The notes under the pieces are model-generated. The model ran no database searches. It was not told where the DNA came from and saw nothing but the letters and a program-made list of their open reading frames with translations. This document shows positions 18,074-26,673 of a stretch of 64,000 bases of DNA, one piece after another; position 1 is the first letter of the stretch; each line of letters starts with the position of its first letter. A program made the position numbers and the translations under genes. Source of the stretch: Aquisphaera insulae (GTDB lineage: Bacteria; Planctomycetota; Planctomycetia; Isosphaerales; Isosphaeraceae); the NCBI RefSeq assembly GCF_011064615.1, contig NZ_JAALJH010000006.1, positions 1 to 64,000 of the forward strand, in the 5' to 3' direction.

Positions 18074-18552
18074 CCTCCGGCCACGACGACCGCCCGCTTT
18101 CCGCCGCGACCACCGATGCGGAGGGAGGAATCGACGCGCTGCGCCGCGAGGTCCGCGAGGTCTACCGGGAGCTCGAGGAGGCCCTCTCCGTGCTCGCCCC
18201 AAGGTGCAGCCTGAGCGGGCGTTGCTGCCGCTTCAAGGAGTACGACCACACCCTCTTCCTGTCGGGCCCCGAGGCCGCGATCCTGCTGGCGGACGCCCCC
18301 CCTCCGATCCGCCCGCTCGACGACGGTGAAACGTGCCCCTGGCAGGATTTACAAGGGCGCTGCCAGGCGCGGGAGGCCCGCCCGCTCGGCTGTCGCGTCT
18401 ATTTCTGCGACCCCGCCTACGAGGTTCACGCTCCCGAACTCTCCGAGCGCTTCCTGGCCAGGCTCCGCGAGATCGCCGACCGACGGAACATTCCCTGGAA
18501 TTACCGCCCGCTCCATCACCACCTTGGCGGATCAACCCCGGAGCCCGGCTGA
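18070..18552 (+). CDS. Second YkgJ-like cysteine cluster protein
   Basis: 160 aa. A helical N-terminus (REVREVYRELEEAL) precedes the Cys-rich part: CSLSGRCCRF, TCPWQ, GRCQAREARPLGCRVYFCDP. It shares the RPxxCR element with the preceding YkgJ gene and overlaps it by 4 nt, indicating coupled translation. It likely binds a metal or Fe-S cluster. No partner enzyme is visible nearby. The next gene downstream (HU/IHF) has its own promoter. Confidence 0.8.
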   Translation: MTSGHDDRPLSAATTDAEGGIDALRREVREVYRELEEALSVLAPRCSLSGRCCRFKEYDHTLFLSGPEAAILLADAPPPIRPLDDGETCPWQDLQGRCQAREARPLGCRVYFCDPAYEVHAPELSERFLARLREIADRRNIPWNYRPLHHHLGGSTPEPG

Positions 18553-18632
18553 CGCCGCCGCCGATCGTCCGATCCGTCCGCACCGGACACCCCGCCGAGG
18601 CCCCGCGGATGGCCCGCCAGCCCCTTTTTTGC

Positions 18633-18661
18633 TTGACATTACTCCAAGCTGCAAATACATT
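18633..18661 (+). promoter_or_regulatory. Sigma-70-type promoter for the HU/IHF gene
   Basis: A perfect -35 box TTGACA (18633-18638) and a TACATT -10 box (18656-18661) are separated by 17 nt, in an AT-rich patch. Transcription would start near 18668, giving a leader of about 47 nt to the GTG start at 18715. Confidence 0.7.
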
Positions 18662-18714
18662 TGAGCCACTCGCGACGCGCCCTTGCGGTCCACGCTCCCG
18701 TGGAGATCGACACA

Positions 18715-19098
18715 GTGACCAAGAAAGAAATCGTCAAGAAGATCTCCGAGGAGATCGGGCTGACGCAGCTCAAGACCAAAGACATCGTCCAACGGACGCT
18801 CGACGCGATTATTCAGACCCTGGTTTCCGAAGGCCGAATCGAACTGCGGAATTTCGGCGTTTTCGAAGTCAAGAGGCGCGCTCCGCGCAAGGCACGGAAT
18901 CCGCGGACCGGAGATAAGGTCTACGTGCCCTCGAAGAACGTCGTCACGTTCAAACCGGGCAAAGAAATGGAAGAACTGGTTCGAAAGATGAATCCGGAAA
19001 ATCTTCCGCTATTGGAAGAGGGCTCCGATGCCGATCTAGAAAACAACGGACCCGTCGAGCCGGTCGCCGAACCGCACGCCCGGACGTCCGCCGATTGA
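18715..19098 (+). CDS. HU/IHF-family DNA-binding protein
   Basis: 127 aa. A small histone-like protein that bends DNA as a dimer. Residues 1 to about 95 match the family: [15 protein letters not shown], the [26 protein letters not shown] arm region and [15 protein letters not shown]. An acidic tail of about 30 residues ([13 protein letters not shown]) extends beyond the usual 90-100 aa. The start is GTG at 18715 with GGAG 9 nt upstream; the longer frame from 18661 would begin inside the promoter. IHF-alpha and HU cannot be told apart here. Confidence 0.9.
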   Translation: MTKKEIVKKISEEIGLTQLKTKDIVQRTLDAIIQTLVSEGRIELRNFGVFEVKRRAPRKARNPRTGDKVYVPSKNVVTFKPGKEMEELVRKMNPENLPLLEEGSDADLENNGPVEPVAEPHARTSAD

Positions 19099-19354
19099 AC
19101 CCCCGAGCGCCACGGGATGATCGTGGTGCCGAGCCGGGAAGCCTGAGGCCCCTCGGATGAGGTCGGCCTCGTGAGCCCGGATGGAGCGGGGTATCGCGGC
19201 GGTCCTCGCGTGGCCGCACCGAAGGATGGTGTGGCGAGGCGATCTCGCTCGGGCCGAGGGCGGAGCCCCCGGCGACGAGTCCCCGAGCCGGACCCGCCCA
19301 TGGAGTGAGCGGACGGACCGGCTCGAGCGAGATCGATTGCGGGAGGAGCCCGAC

Positions 19355-19588
19355 ATGCGAAAGATCCTGGCGGCCTTGACGATCATGGTCGCTTCCCTCG
19401 CATTGTTCGAGGGGTGTGCACCAGTACCCTTGCCGCATTACGCGGCCTGGAAGCCGAAGCGGGTCGAGGAGCTCCTCACCGATTCGGAAAACCTACGCCA
19501 GGCCGGGGACGACTGGGAGCGTGCATGGCTCCTCGATCAGCCGTCTCACATGACGCCATTCCGCACCCATGGCGGCCTCGGGCCCTGA
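19355..19588 (+). CDS. Small lipoprotein-like exported protein
   Basis: 77 aa. A signal sequence (KILAALTIMVASLALFEGC) ends in a lipobox-like LFEGC, so the mature part may be lipid-anchored at Cys21. The remainder (LPHYAAWKPKRVEELLTDSENLRQ, then WERAWLLDQPSHMTPFRTHGGL) is short and aromatic. No function is recognised. GGGAGGAG lies upstream of the ATG. A hairpin terminator follows at 19678-19715. Confidence 0.75.
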   Translation: MRKILAALTIMVASLALFEGCAPVPLPHYAAWKPKRVEELLTDSENLRQAGDDWERAWLLDQPSHMTPFRTHGGLGP

Positions 19589-19677
19589 TCGCCGGAGGGT
19601 CCCCCTCGGCTAGCGAGCCAGGCGTCTCCCGGGTCGTCACTTCATCGATCCCCGGCTATTCCCGCCTCAATGGACAG

Positions 19678-19715
19678 GGCCGGCGAGCTGCTGATGTAGC
19701 TCGGCCGGCCTTTTT
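19678..19715 (+). terminator. Intrinsic terminator
   Basis: GGCCGGCGAGCT pairs with AGCTCGGCCGGCC (one bulged base) around an 8-nt loop and is followed directly by TTTTT. This is the clearest rho-independent terminator in the window and ends the 19355-19588 transcript. Confidence 0.8.
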
Positions 19716-19732
19716 CCGTCGCGGCAGGGCCT

Positions 19733-20635
19733 TCACGGGCTCAGATGGCTGGCGAAGAACGACTGGATGAGCGAGACGTATCCTTCGGGATCGGCGTCAT
19801 ACGCGCCGACATGCTCGACCCCCGGCAGGGTCGTCGTCAGGCACGTCGAGCCGGCCGCCCCGGCGAGCTGATAGGCCTGGCTCAATGGCACGATCGAGTC
19901 CGATTCCCCGTGGATCAGCAGGAGCGGCCGGTTTCCCCACGATCGCGCCGCGCGGATCGGGATCAGGTCATCGGTCCGAACGCCGAAGATCCACCGCGCG
20001 GCGGCCAGGATACCCGGGTTGAACCAGCTCGGCAGGTTGCTGTGCTTGCTGAGCTGCACCCTGAGGATGTCGGGGAGGTCGCCATAGGGGCTGTCCATCA
20101 CGGCCACCCGGATGTCGGCATTCTGGGCCGCCTCGAAAAGGAGCGTGGATGCACCCATCGAATAGCCCAGCCAGCCGATCCGATCCCGAGAGAATCCCTC
20201 CGCGGCCGCCCAGCTCATGACCGCGCGCAGGTCGCCACGTTCGCGCCGGCCGAGCGTCAGCCTCGTGGCGTCGCTCTGGCCGTGGCCCCGGAGGTCGAAC
20301 AGGAGCACGTCATAACCCGCGGAATGGAGATCGCGCCCGAGAGCGGCCATCTCGACCCAGGAGCTCCACATCCCGTGGACCAGGACGATGAGATGCCGTC
20401 GCTCGGCCGTGGGGAGATACCAGCCGCGGAGCGTCAGCCCGTCCGAGGTGCGCGCCGTCCAGGCCCTGGCGTCTCGGCTCACCCTGGTGGGATCGATCAG
20501 GAGGGGATGAGTCGTCGCCCGCGTCAGGCGGTCGGCCGTGAAGAGCGAGATCCCCAGGTACGCCGCCAGTCCCAGCACGGCAACGCATCCCATGAACCCG
20601 GCGATGCATCGCAGGCCGCGCTTTCGGATCGACAT
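19733..20635 (-). CDS. Membrane-anchored alpha/beta hydrolase
   Basis: 300 aa. An N-terminal hydrophobic segment (FMGCVAVLGLAAYLGISLF) is followed by an alpha/beta-hydrolase fold: LIVLVHGMWSSW, FDLRGHGQS, nucleophile elbow GYSMGAS, acid region IHGESDSIV and a late GVEHVG His. All three catalytic positions look intact. It belongs to the FrsA/BAAT-like serine hydrolase group. The substrate is unknown. GGGAGG lies upstream of the start. Confidence 0.85.
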   Translation of the reverse strand: MSIRKRGLRCIAGFMGCVAVLGLAAYLGISLFTADRLTRATTHPLLIDPTRVSRDARAWTARTSDGLTLRGWYLPTAERRHLIVLVHGMWSSWVEMAALGRDLHSAGYDVLLFDLRGHGQSDATRLTLGRRERGDLRAVMSWAAAEGFSRDRIGWLGYSMGASTLLFEAAQNADIRVAVMDSPYGDLPDILRVQLSKHSNLPSWFNPGILAAARWIFGVRTDDLIPIRAARSWGNRPLLLIHGESDSIVPLSQAYQLAGAAGSTCLTTTLPGVEHVGAYDADPEGYVSLIQSFFASHLSP

Positions 20636-20876
20636 GCTGCCTCCCGGCGTCAGACGTCACGGATTTGAACCATCCTGGCCGCCCGGGATTATATCAGGGC
20701 GGCGAAGGACGCCGAGCCGATTTGGCGGATGGCATGGCCGGCATCACGGCCGTCCGCGATCACTCGCCGCATCGACACTCGCCGGTCAGATTCGTTCAAG
20801 CGGATGAAGAGCCTGTACCGATTTCGTTGTCCAGGACAGGACGTCCAGGAAGTCGCGGCACAGGAGGGGAGCGGAT

Positions 20877-21701
20877 ATGTCGCTGGCCTATTCCGAGCAG
20901 GTTCATTCCACGGCGATCATCGACCCCGAAGCCATCCTCGCGCCCGACGTACAGGTCGGCCCGTATGCGATCATCGAGGGCCCGGTCCAGGTCGGGCCCG
21001 GCTGCATCATCTCGGCCCATGCCTGCCTGAGCGGCCCGCTGGTCATGGGGCGTGACAACCTCGTGGGCCACGGGGCCGTCCTGGGGAAGAGCCCGCAGCA
21101 CCGCGGCTATTGCGACGAGCCGACCGGCCTGGAGATCGGCGACTCGAACGTGATCCGGGAGTTCGTCACGATCCACCGCGGGACCGTCCAGGGCCGGGGC
21201 CTGACCTCGGTCGGCGATCGGAACATGATGATGGTCGGGGCGCACCTGGGGCATGATTGCCAGGTGGGGAACGGCTGCACGATCGTCAACAATGCCCTCG
21301 TCGCGGGCCACGTCGAGCTCGGCGACGACTGCATCCTGTCCGGTCACACCGCCATCCAGCAGCGCGTGCGAGTGGGCCGCCTGGCCATGCTCGGGGGCCT
21401 CGGGGCGTCATCGAAGGACATCCCCCCGTTCATCCTCCAGCAGGGCTACAACTGCGTCACCGGCCTGAACCTGGTCGGGATGCGGCGGGCCGGCTTCTCC
21501 GCCAATGCCATCAACGCGATGAGGCAGGTCTTCCGGATCCTCTACCGCGAGGGGCGGCCCCTGTCGGGGGCCCTCGACCGCATCGACGCCGACTTCGGCG
21601 AGTTCGAGGTGGTGAGGGAGTTCGTCGACTTCATCAGGGCATCGAAGATCGGGATCAATCCCGCGCGCTCCCAGGATCGCGAGAGCTTCGACATCCACTG
21701 A
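20877..21701 (+). CDS. lpxA: UDP-N-acetylglucosamine O-acyltransferase
   Basis: 274 aa. LpxA adds a hydroxyacyl chain from acyl-ACP to UDP-GlcNAc, the first step of lipid A synthesis. The N-terminal two-thirds is a hexapeptide-repeat left-handed helix (IDPEAILAPDVQVGPYAII). AHLGHDCQVG carries the His matching E. coli His125 (here His126). QGYNCVTGLNLVGMRRAGFS and the helical C-terminus match the family. The start has GGAGGGGAGCGGAT upstream. It stands alone, not in the usual lpxD-fabZ-lpxA-lpxB cluster. Confidence 0.93.
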   Translation: MSLAYSEQVHSTAIIDPEAILAPDVQVGPYAIIEGPVQVGPGCIISAHACLSGPLVMGRDNLVGHGAVLGKSPQHRGYCDEPTGLEIGDSNVIREFVTIHRGTVQGRGLTSVGDRNMMMVGAHLGHDCQVGNGCTIVNNALVAGHVELGDDCILSGHTAIQQRVRVGRLAMLGGLGASSKDIPPFILQQGYNCVTGLNLVGMRRAGFSANAINAMRQVFRILYREGRPLSGALDRIDADFGEFEVVREFVDFIRASKIGINPARSQDRESFDIH

Positions 21702-21723
21702 ATCATCAGAGCCCCGAACGAAT

Positions 21724-21757
21724 CCGGTCGCTCGCCACGGCCCGGCTTCGCGACCGG
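21724..21757. terminator. Hairpin between convergent genes
   Basis: An 8-bp stem CCGGTCGC / GCGACCGG (21724-21731 with 21750-21757) lies between the lpxA stop and the stop of the minus-strand gene at 21759. It is a candidate two-way terminator without a clear U-tract. Confidence 0.4.
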
Positions 21758-21758
21758 C

Positions 21759-22040
21759 CTAGTGCAACCGGTCCTTCCGAGGCTCGGCGGGGGGGGAGTG
21801 CTTCCCCAGCTCGGCCCTCACCCGGGCGAATTCGCCGTCGTCGAGCTCGCCATCGGCCTTCGCCTGCTTCAGGTCCTCCAGGAGCTCGTCCAGGCTCGCC
21901 GGCTCGAGATCCTCGTGGGCCTCTTCCCAGGCCCTTCGTGCCACGACCAGTCCGTAGATCAACGCCGCGATCAGTAGCGCCAGGCCCCCGTAATAGTAGG
22001 CCGGCGAGTCCATGCCGACTCCCTTCAACCAGGTTGCCAT
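21759..22040 (-). CDS. Small membrane protein with acidic helical tail
   Basis: 93 aa. One transmembrane segment (YYYGGLALLIAALIYGLVVARRAW) is followed by an acidic helical region, LDELLEDLKQAKADGELDDGEFARVRAELG, which resembles the short SHOCT-type domain often found at the C-terminus of small membrane proteins. The function is unknown. I chose the ATG at 22040 because GGGAGG lies 5 nt upstream; the longer open frame has no site. Confidence 0.75.
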   Translation of the reverse strand: MATWLKGVGMDSPAYYYGGLALLIAALIYGLVVARRAWEEAHEDLEPASLDELLEDLKQAKADGELDDGEFARVRAELGKHSPPAEPRKDRLH

Positions 22041-22294
22041 CTTGCCCTCCCCCGTTCCTCCTCGCGAGGCCGCCTCGTCGGACTCCGGAGCCCGCTCCTC
22101 GCGATGAACGATCGCCTCATTGCGCGATCTTGCCGCGTTGATTCGCCGACCATCTGGATTATACTGATAAGACCGGGCTAGCGCCGATCCGCCCGATCGT
22201 CGAATCGGGATCACCTGGCGACTCGACCCCCTTTTTCCGATTACTCGATTCTGGGGAAAGGACTTCCATGCCAAGGTCGAGGGAGGTTGGTTCA

Positions 22295-22849
22295 ATGAGA
22301 AAGCTTGGAGCACGCACCTTCGGCATCGTCGCTGCGTTGACCCTCGCGTCGATCGGCTCGGCGGGACAGGCACGGGCCCAGTCCAGCATCGGAGACATCA
22401 CCGCCGACCCGTTCACGTTCTATTACGCCTTCTACCTCCCCAATCAGCAGGTGCAGTCGCTCCGGCCCAAGCCCATCGACGAGTTGAACCAGGCCGCTCA
22501 GAATCGCCAGTACTATGCGCAGACGCAGCGGCAGTCGCTCTACAATCCCAACTCGCCATATACCGAGGCATTCGATCCCCTTCGCCCCTACTCGCGAAAC
22601 CAGGGCCAGGAGAAGGTCGCCCGCCCCTTCCGCTTCGCCCAGGACACGTCTAACGCGGACGGATCCGGCCCCGCCCTCTACTACCAGAGAGCGAGGGGCT
22701 ACTATCCGACCATGAGGAGCGGGCGCGGACCCAACGCCAACGTCTCCAAGATCGGCTCACATCGCGCCAGCCGAGGCAACATGGGCGGCATGGGCGGCGG
22801 CGGCATGGGCGGCATGGGAGGCATGGGCGGCATGGGCGGCTTCATGTGA
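22295..22849 (+). CDS. Secreted protein with Gly/Met-rich tail
   Basis: 184 aa. A signal peptide (FGIVAALTLASIGSAGQARAQ) precedes a Tyr-, Gln- and Asn-rich body (YYAFYLPNQQVQSLRP; NRQYYAQTQRQSLYNPNSPY) and a C-terminal run of GGMG repeats ending in GGFM. The function is unknown; the composition suggests a structural, disordered or metal-binding tail. GGGAGG is 8 nt before the ATG at 22295, which decides the start over 22268. Confidence 0.75.
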   Translation: MRKLGARTFGIVAALTLASIGSAGQARAQSSIGDITADPFTFYYAFYLPNQQVQSLRPKPIDELNQAAQNRQYYAQTQRQSLYNPNSPYTEAFDPLRPYSRNQGQEKVARPFRFAQDTSNADGSGPALYYQRARGYYPTMRSGRGPNANVSKIGSHRASRGNMGGMGGGGMGGMGGMGGMGGFM

Positions 22850-22938
22850 TGGTGTTAAGAGGTCGACGTTCGCGGATCACCGCGCCGGTGAATCCACCCG
22901 CTTCTCGAACAAGCACCTGTCCGTGACGAGGGGTTGGA

Positions 22939-23439
22939 ATGTCGGTCGGGCCCGAGCAACGTCTGAATCCCGAGGAGCGAGGGAATCTCACCGCCTACAT
23001 CGACGGCGAGCTCACCGAGAACGAGGCTCGATCGATCGCCACCAAGCTCAGCCTGAGCGGGACGGCGAGACGCGAGCTGGAGTCGCTCAAGAAGACCTGG
23101 GAGTTGCTCGAGTATCTCCCCCGACCTCCGGCTTCCGACGGCTTCCCCGATCGCACGATGGAATCCATCCGCGCGATCGAGGCACCCTCGACCTCCTGGA
23201 CGCAGGATGCGGACTTCTGGTTCCGGCAGGGATGGAAGCTGACGCTCTGCCTGGCCGTCACGCTCGCCGCGCTCGCCTCAGGCTATGCGTTCTCACGATG
23301 GGGACTCCCCGACCCGGCCGAGCGACTCGCCCGGGACCGATCCATCGCCGAGCACCTGGACGAATATCAGGAGGTCGGCTCATTCGAATTCCTCGAGGCG
23401 CTGGTCCGCTCCCGGGAGATGAGCGACGACCCGCGCTAG
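22939..23439 (+). CDS. Anti-sigma-factor-like membrane protein
   Basis: 166 aa. The N-terminal part (LNPEERGNLTAYIDGELTEN) resembles anti-sigma factor domains, but the zinc-binding HxxxC / C pattern is absent. It continues with a helical segment (RRELESLKKTWELLEYL), one transmembrane span (LTLCLAVTLAALASGYAFS) and a short periplasmic tail. By analogy it may hold an ECF sigma factor at the membrane, but no sigma gene is adjacent. It is followed after 18 nt by the 23458 gene, probably co-transcribed. Confidence 0.7.
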   Translation: MSVGPEQRLNPEERGNLTAYIDGELTENEARSIATKLSLSGTARRELESLKKTWELLEYLPRPPASDGFPDRTMESIRAIEAPSTSWTQDADFWFRQGWKLTLCLAVTLAALASGYAFSRWGLPDPAERLARDRSIAEHLDEYQEVGSFEFLEALVRSREMSDDPR

Positions 23440-23457
23440 CCCGGGACGCGAGCTGCC

Positions 23458-24525
23458 ATGAAGCTGGTCCGATCCAAGACCGTGACGATGATCGCCGGGC
23501 TCGGGACCTTCCTCGCCGCGGCGACGGGGGCCGATTCGCCCGACGGCGATCGGGCCCCGAGCCGCGCCATGTCGGCGGAGACCTATCGCTCCCTGTCCGC
23601 CGCGCTCAATCGATTCGACCTGCGGCTCTCCCGGGCGGAGCAGGAGTCCATTCGGGATCTGGATGCCCGCCTGGCCGGCCTGGGACCGGACGAACGATCG
23701 CAATTCCTGGACGTTATGAGGCGCTACCACAACTGGCTGGCCATGCTGCCCGACTCGCCCAGGCAGAAGGTCCTTGATGCCCCGCCGTCGGAGCGGCTGG
23801 CCGTCATCCAAGGATTGACGCCCAAGTATCCCGTGCCGTCGGATGACGCTCCCTACTGGTTGCGTCTGTCCGAGATCGGCGGCGGATCTCCGACGGAGCT
23901 GGCCGCCGCTTCGAAGATCTGGAACAAGCTCACCCCGGAGGAACGCCGCGAGGTCGACAGCCTGCCGTCCGTCTTCGGCAAACGGCAGCGACTCCTGCTT
24001 TTCGGCAAGTCCTTGAAGATCCCCAGGGAGATCCGCCCTCCGAACTACAACCCCCAGGAATGGACCCCGAAGGCCGAGGCCCGGATCGAGGAGCTGCGGC
24101 TCGTCGACGGAGAGCTCCAGGCCCCGCTCACGCGGGCGGAGGCTAAGGGAGAGGCCGCCAGGACGAAGGGAGAGGCCGCCAAGGCCGTGATCCATGCTCA
24201 GGTCCTCGAACGCCTGGCTCTGAACCTCTTCTTCCTCTCCCAACCCCCGCCCCCACCGGTCTCCCCAGATAGACTCGTCGAGTTCTTCCAGTCCCTCCCT
24301 CCCTGGATCCAGTCGAGCTTCGATTCCTACTCCGCGGACGAGGCGAGGCGAAGGCTCATCCTGGTCTACCGCCTGGTCTATCCTCATCCCGAGGAATATC
24401 ATCCCGAGGCCCCCGCGACGGGCCCGGCCGGAAAGGCCGCCCCGAGTCGTCCGGCGACGTCGCGGCCCGCACCCGTGCAGACGAAGCCCGGGGTCGTGCC
24501 GAAGTCGGCCGAATCCCCCTTCTAA
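23458..24525 (+). CDS. Uncharacterised exported protein
   Basis: 355 aa. It has a weak signal peptide (VTMIAGLGTFLAAATGAD) and then a mostly helical protein with repeated motifs ending in Leu-Thr-Pro-Glu-Glu-Arg (NKLTPEERREVDSL; GLGPDERSQFL), similar to planctomycete exported proteins found beside anti-sigma genes. The C-terminus is rich in Pro and Ala. No enzyme motif is seen. It probably forms a two-gene unit with the anti-sigma-like gene and could take part in the same envelope signalling. Confidence 0.7.
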   Translation: MKLVRSKTVTMIAGLGTFLAAATGADSPDGDRAPSRAMSAETYRSLSAALNRFDLRLSRAEQESIRDLDARLAGLGPDERSQFLDVMRRYHNWLAMLPDSPRQKVLDAPPSERLAVIQGLTPKYPVPSDDAPYWLRLSEIGGGSPTELAAASKIWNKLTPEERREVDSLPSVFGKRQRLLLFGKSLKIPREIRPPNYNPQEWTPKAEARIEELRLVDGELQAPLTRAEAKGEAARTKGEAAKAVIHAQVLERLALNLFFLSQPPPPPVSPDRLVEFFQSLPPWIQSSFDSYSADEARRRLILVYRLVYPHPEEYHPEAPATGPAGKAAPSRPATSRPAPVQTKPGVVPKSAESPF

Positions 24526-24565
24526 CGCCAATCCCCCGCGCCCCTCCCGAACAGGACCCGCGGAA

Positions 24566-25714
24566 TTGAACAACACGGACGAAGTCTGGATGGCCAGGGC
24601 AATCCAGGAAGCCGAGCGAGGCCGCGGGTCCGTCGAGCCCAACCCGGTCGTGGGCGCGATCGTCGTCAAGGACGGTCGAATCGTCGGTGAGGGGCATCAC
24701 GCCCGGTTCGGGGGCCCTCACGCCGAGGTCGTGGCCCTGAAGGAAGCGGGCCTACAGGCTCGAGGGGCGTCGCTCTACGTCACGCTCGAGCCGTGCTGCC
24801 ACCACGGGAAAACGCCGCCGTGCACCGATGCGATCCTGGCGGCGGGAGTCGCCCGGGTGGTGGTCGCCGTCCGGGACCCATTCCCGAGCGTGGACGGAGG
24901 CGGCCTGGCGAGGCTCCGCGAGGCCGGGCTGGAGGTCGAGCTGGGCCCCCTCGCGGACCAGGCGGTGGCCCTCAACGCCCCCTTCTTCAAGCTCGTCCTG
25001 ACGCGACTTCCTTACGTGATCGCGAAATGGGCGATGACCCTCGACGGCAAGGTCGCGGTCGCGAACGGCGACAGCCGGTGGATTTCCGGAGAAGCCTCGC
25101 GAAGGCTCGTGCATCAGCTTCGAGGTCGGATGGACGCGATCCTGGTCGGGATCGGCACCGCGATCGCGGACGATCCCGAGCTGACGGCCCGGCCCCCCGG
25201 GCCCAGGACGGCCCTCCGGATCGTGGTCGACACCCACGCCAGGCTCCCGCTCGAGAGCAAGCTGGTCTCCACGGCCCGCTCGGTCCCCGTCCTCATCGCC
25301 GCCTCCGAGCGGGCACCCGAGGACCGATGCCGGGCCCTCCGAGAGCTTGGCTGCGAGGTCCTCATCCTCCCCGCCGAATCGTCGCAGGTGGCGCTGGTTC
25401 CCCTCCTCGAGGAACTCGGCCGGAGATCCCTGACGAACCTTCTCGTCGAAGGAGGTGGATCTCTCCTCGGATCCTTCTTCGACGCCGGCCAGGTGGATGA
25501 GGTCGATATCTACCTCGCACCGACGATCGAGGGCGGGGACCATGCTCGGACGCCCATCCGGGGGCGGGGCCTCGAACGCATGGCCGATTCCACGAGACTG
25601 GCGCTCCGCCGCTGCTCCCGGGTGGACGATGATCTTCGCGTCCAGGCGGTGCTCCCCCGGCCGTGGAGATCCGCGCTCGAGGAGCTGGGCCTCCCCCGCT
25701 CCGATCCCACTTGA
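24566..25714 (+). CDS. ribD: Bifunctional riboflavin deaminase/reductase
   Basis: 382 aa. It carries out the second and third steps of riboflavin synthesis: deamination of the pyrimidine, then reduction of the ribose. The N-terminal deaminase has the zinc site HAE (His52) and PCCHHGKTPPC (Cys77, Cys86). The C-terminal reductase has KWAMTLDGKVA, DSRWISGEASR and NLLVEGGGSLLGSF. Length is normal. The start is TTG at 24566, supported by the family's residues just before MARAIQEAERG. No FMN riboswitch is visible in the 40-nt gap upstream. Confidence 0.95.
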   Translation: MNNTDEVWMARAIQEAERGRGSVEPNPVVGAIVVKDGRIVGEGHHARFGGPHAEVVALKEAGLQARGASLYVTLEPCCHHGKTPPCTDAILAAGVARVVVAVRDPFPSVDGGGLARLREAGLEVELGPLADQAVALNAPFFKLVLTRLPYVIAKWAMTLDGKVAVANGDSRWISGEASRRLVHQLRGRMDAILVGIGTAIADDPELTARPPGPRTALRIVVDTHARLPLESKLVSTARSVPVLIAASERAPEDRCRALRELGCEVLILPAESSQVALVPLLEELGRRSLTNLLVEGGGSLLGSFFDAGQVDEVDIYLAPTIEGGDHARTPIRGRGLERMADSTRLALRRCSRVDDDLRVQAVLPRPWRSALEELGLPRSDPT

Positions 25715-25756
25715 CCGGGCCCGAGGCCGCGATTTACAGTCTGTCGACCCGATCAC

Positions 25757-26500
25757 ATGGAGCATCCCGAACCGGGAGATTCACCGGAGACGCCCCTCGT
25801 GAGGGAGCTGGGACGCGATACCGAAGGCGTGAAGCTGGCCCCGAGGGTGGTGGTCGGCCGGGTGAGCCTTTACCTCCGCCAGCTCGAGGCCTTCCAGCGC
25901 CAGGGGCACACGACGATCTCGAGCAGCCAGCTCGGTGCCCCGCTCGCCATCAAGAACGCCCAGGTGCGCAAGGATCTGGCGTGCTTCGGTCAGTTCGGGC
26001 ATCCCGGCGTCGGCTACCGGATCGATGACCTGACCACGGCACTCAGGCAGGCGCTGGGGATCGACCGCGACTGGCCGCTCGCGGTCGTCGGCCTCGGCAA
26101 CCTCGGCCGCGCGCTCCTCGGATACCGCGGCTTCCGGTCCCGTCGGTTCAAGATCGTCGCGATCTTCGACAATGACCCGGGCAAGCTGGGCCAGAAGTAC
26201 GAAGGACTCACGGTCGAACCCCTGGAATCACTCCGCAGGTCCGCCGCAAATCACAAGATTCACCTGGGACTGCTGTGCGTGCCCGCCGAGGCGGCCCAGA
26301 AGGTCGCCGACCAGATGGTCCTCGCCGGCATCTCGGGAATTCTCAATTTCGCCCCCGTGCCCCTGACCGTCGCTCCCCACGTGAACGTCGTGAACGTCGA
26401 TCTGAGCGTCCAGCTCGAAAACCTCGCCTACAAGGTCCTCAAGACCCAGGAGGGTATCGTGGCCCGAGGAAGCCTTCCCGCCGTCCTGTCGGATCGCTAG
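25757..26500 (+). CDS. rex: Redox-sensing transcriptional repressor Rex
   Basis: 247 aa. Rex binds NADH through its Rossmann domain and releases DNA when NADH is high, controlling fermentation and respiration genes. The N-terminal winged helix (VSLYLRQLEAF; VRKDLACFGQFGHPGVGY) and the NAD-binding motif VVGLGNLGRALL at residues 110-121 are clear, as is the dimer-swap tail NLAYKVLKTQEG. It has about 25 extra N-terminal residues. It follows ribD by 42 nt and precedes tRNA-Gln by 14 nt. Confidence 0.95.
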   Translation: MEHPEPGDSPETPLVRELGRDTEGVKLAPRVVVGRVSLYLRQLEAFQRQGHTTISSSQLGAPLAIKNAQVRKDLACFGQFGHPGVGYRIDDLTTALRQALGIDRDWPLAVVGLGNLGRALLGYRGFRSRRFKIVAIFDNDPGKLGQKYEGLTVEPLESLRRSAANHKIHLGLLCVPAEAAQKVADQMVLAGISGILNFAPVPLTVAPHVNVVNVDLSVQLENLAYKVLKTQEGIVARGSLPAVLSDR

Positions 26501-26514
26501 AATCGCTCCATCGT

Positions 26515-26585
26515 TACCCGGTGGTGAAACGGTATCACAACAGGTTTTGGTCCTGTTTTTCCAGGTTCGAATCCTGGCCGGGTAG
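26515..26585 (+). tRNA. tRNA-Gln (UUG)
   Basis: Acceptor TACCCGG / CCGGGTA, D-stem GTGA / TCAC, anticodon arm ACAGG-TTTTGGT-CCTGT with anticodon TTG, and T-arm CCAGG-TTCGAAT-CCTGG all pair. The discriminator is G and CCA is not encoded. It reads the CAA codon. Confidence 0.95.
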
Positions 26586-26673
26586 CTTCTCCGCCCCATC
26601 CCACGTGCATCCCCGGATCGTCTCCCCATCGGGCCGATTTCCGGGGACACATCCCGGTTCCATGGCGGTCACC

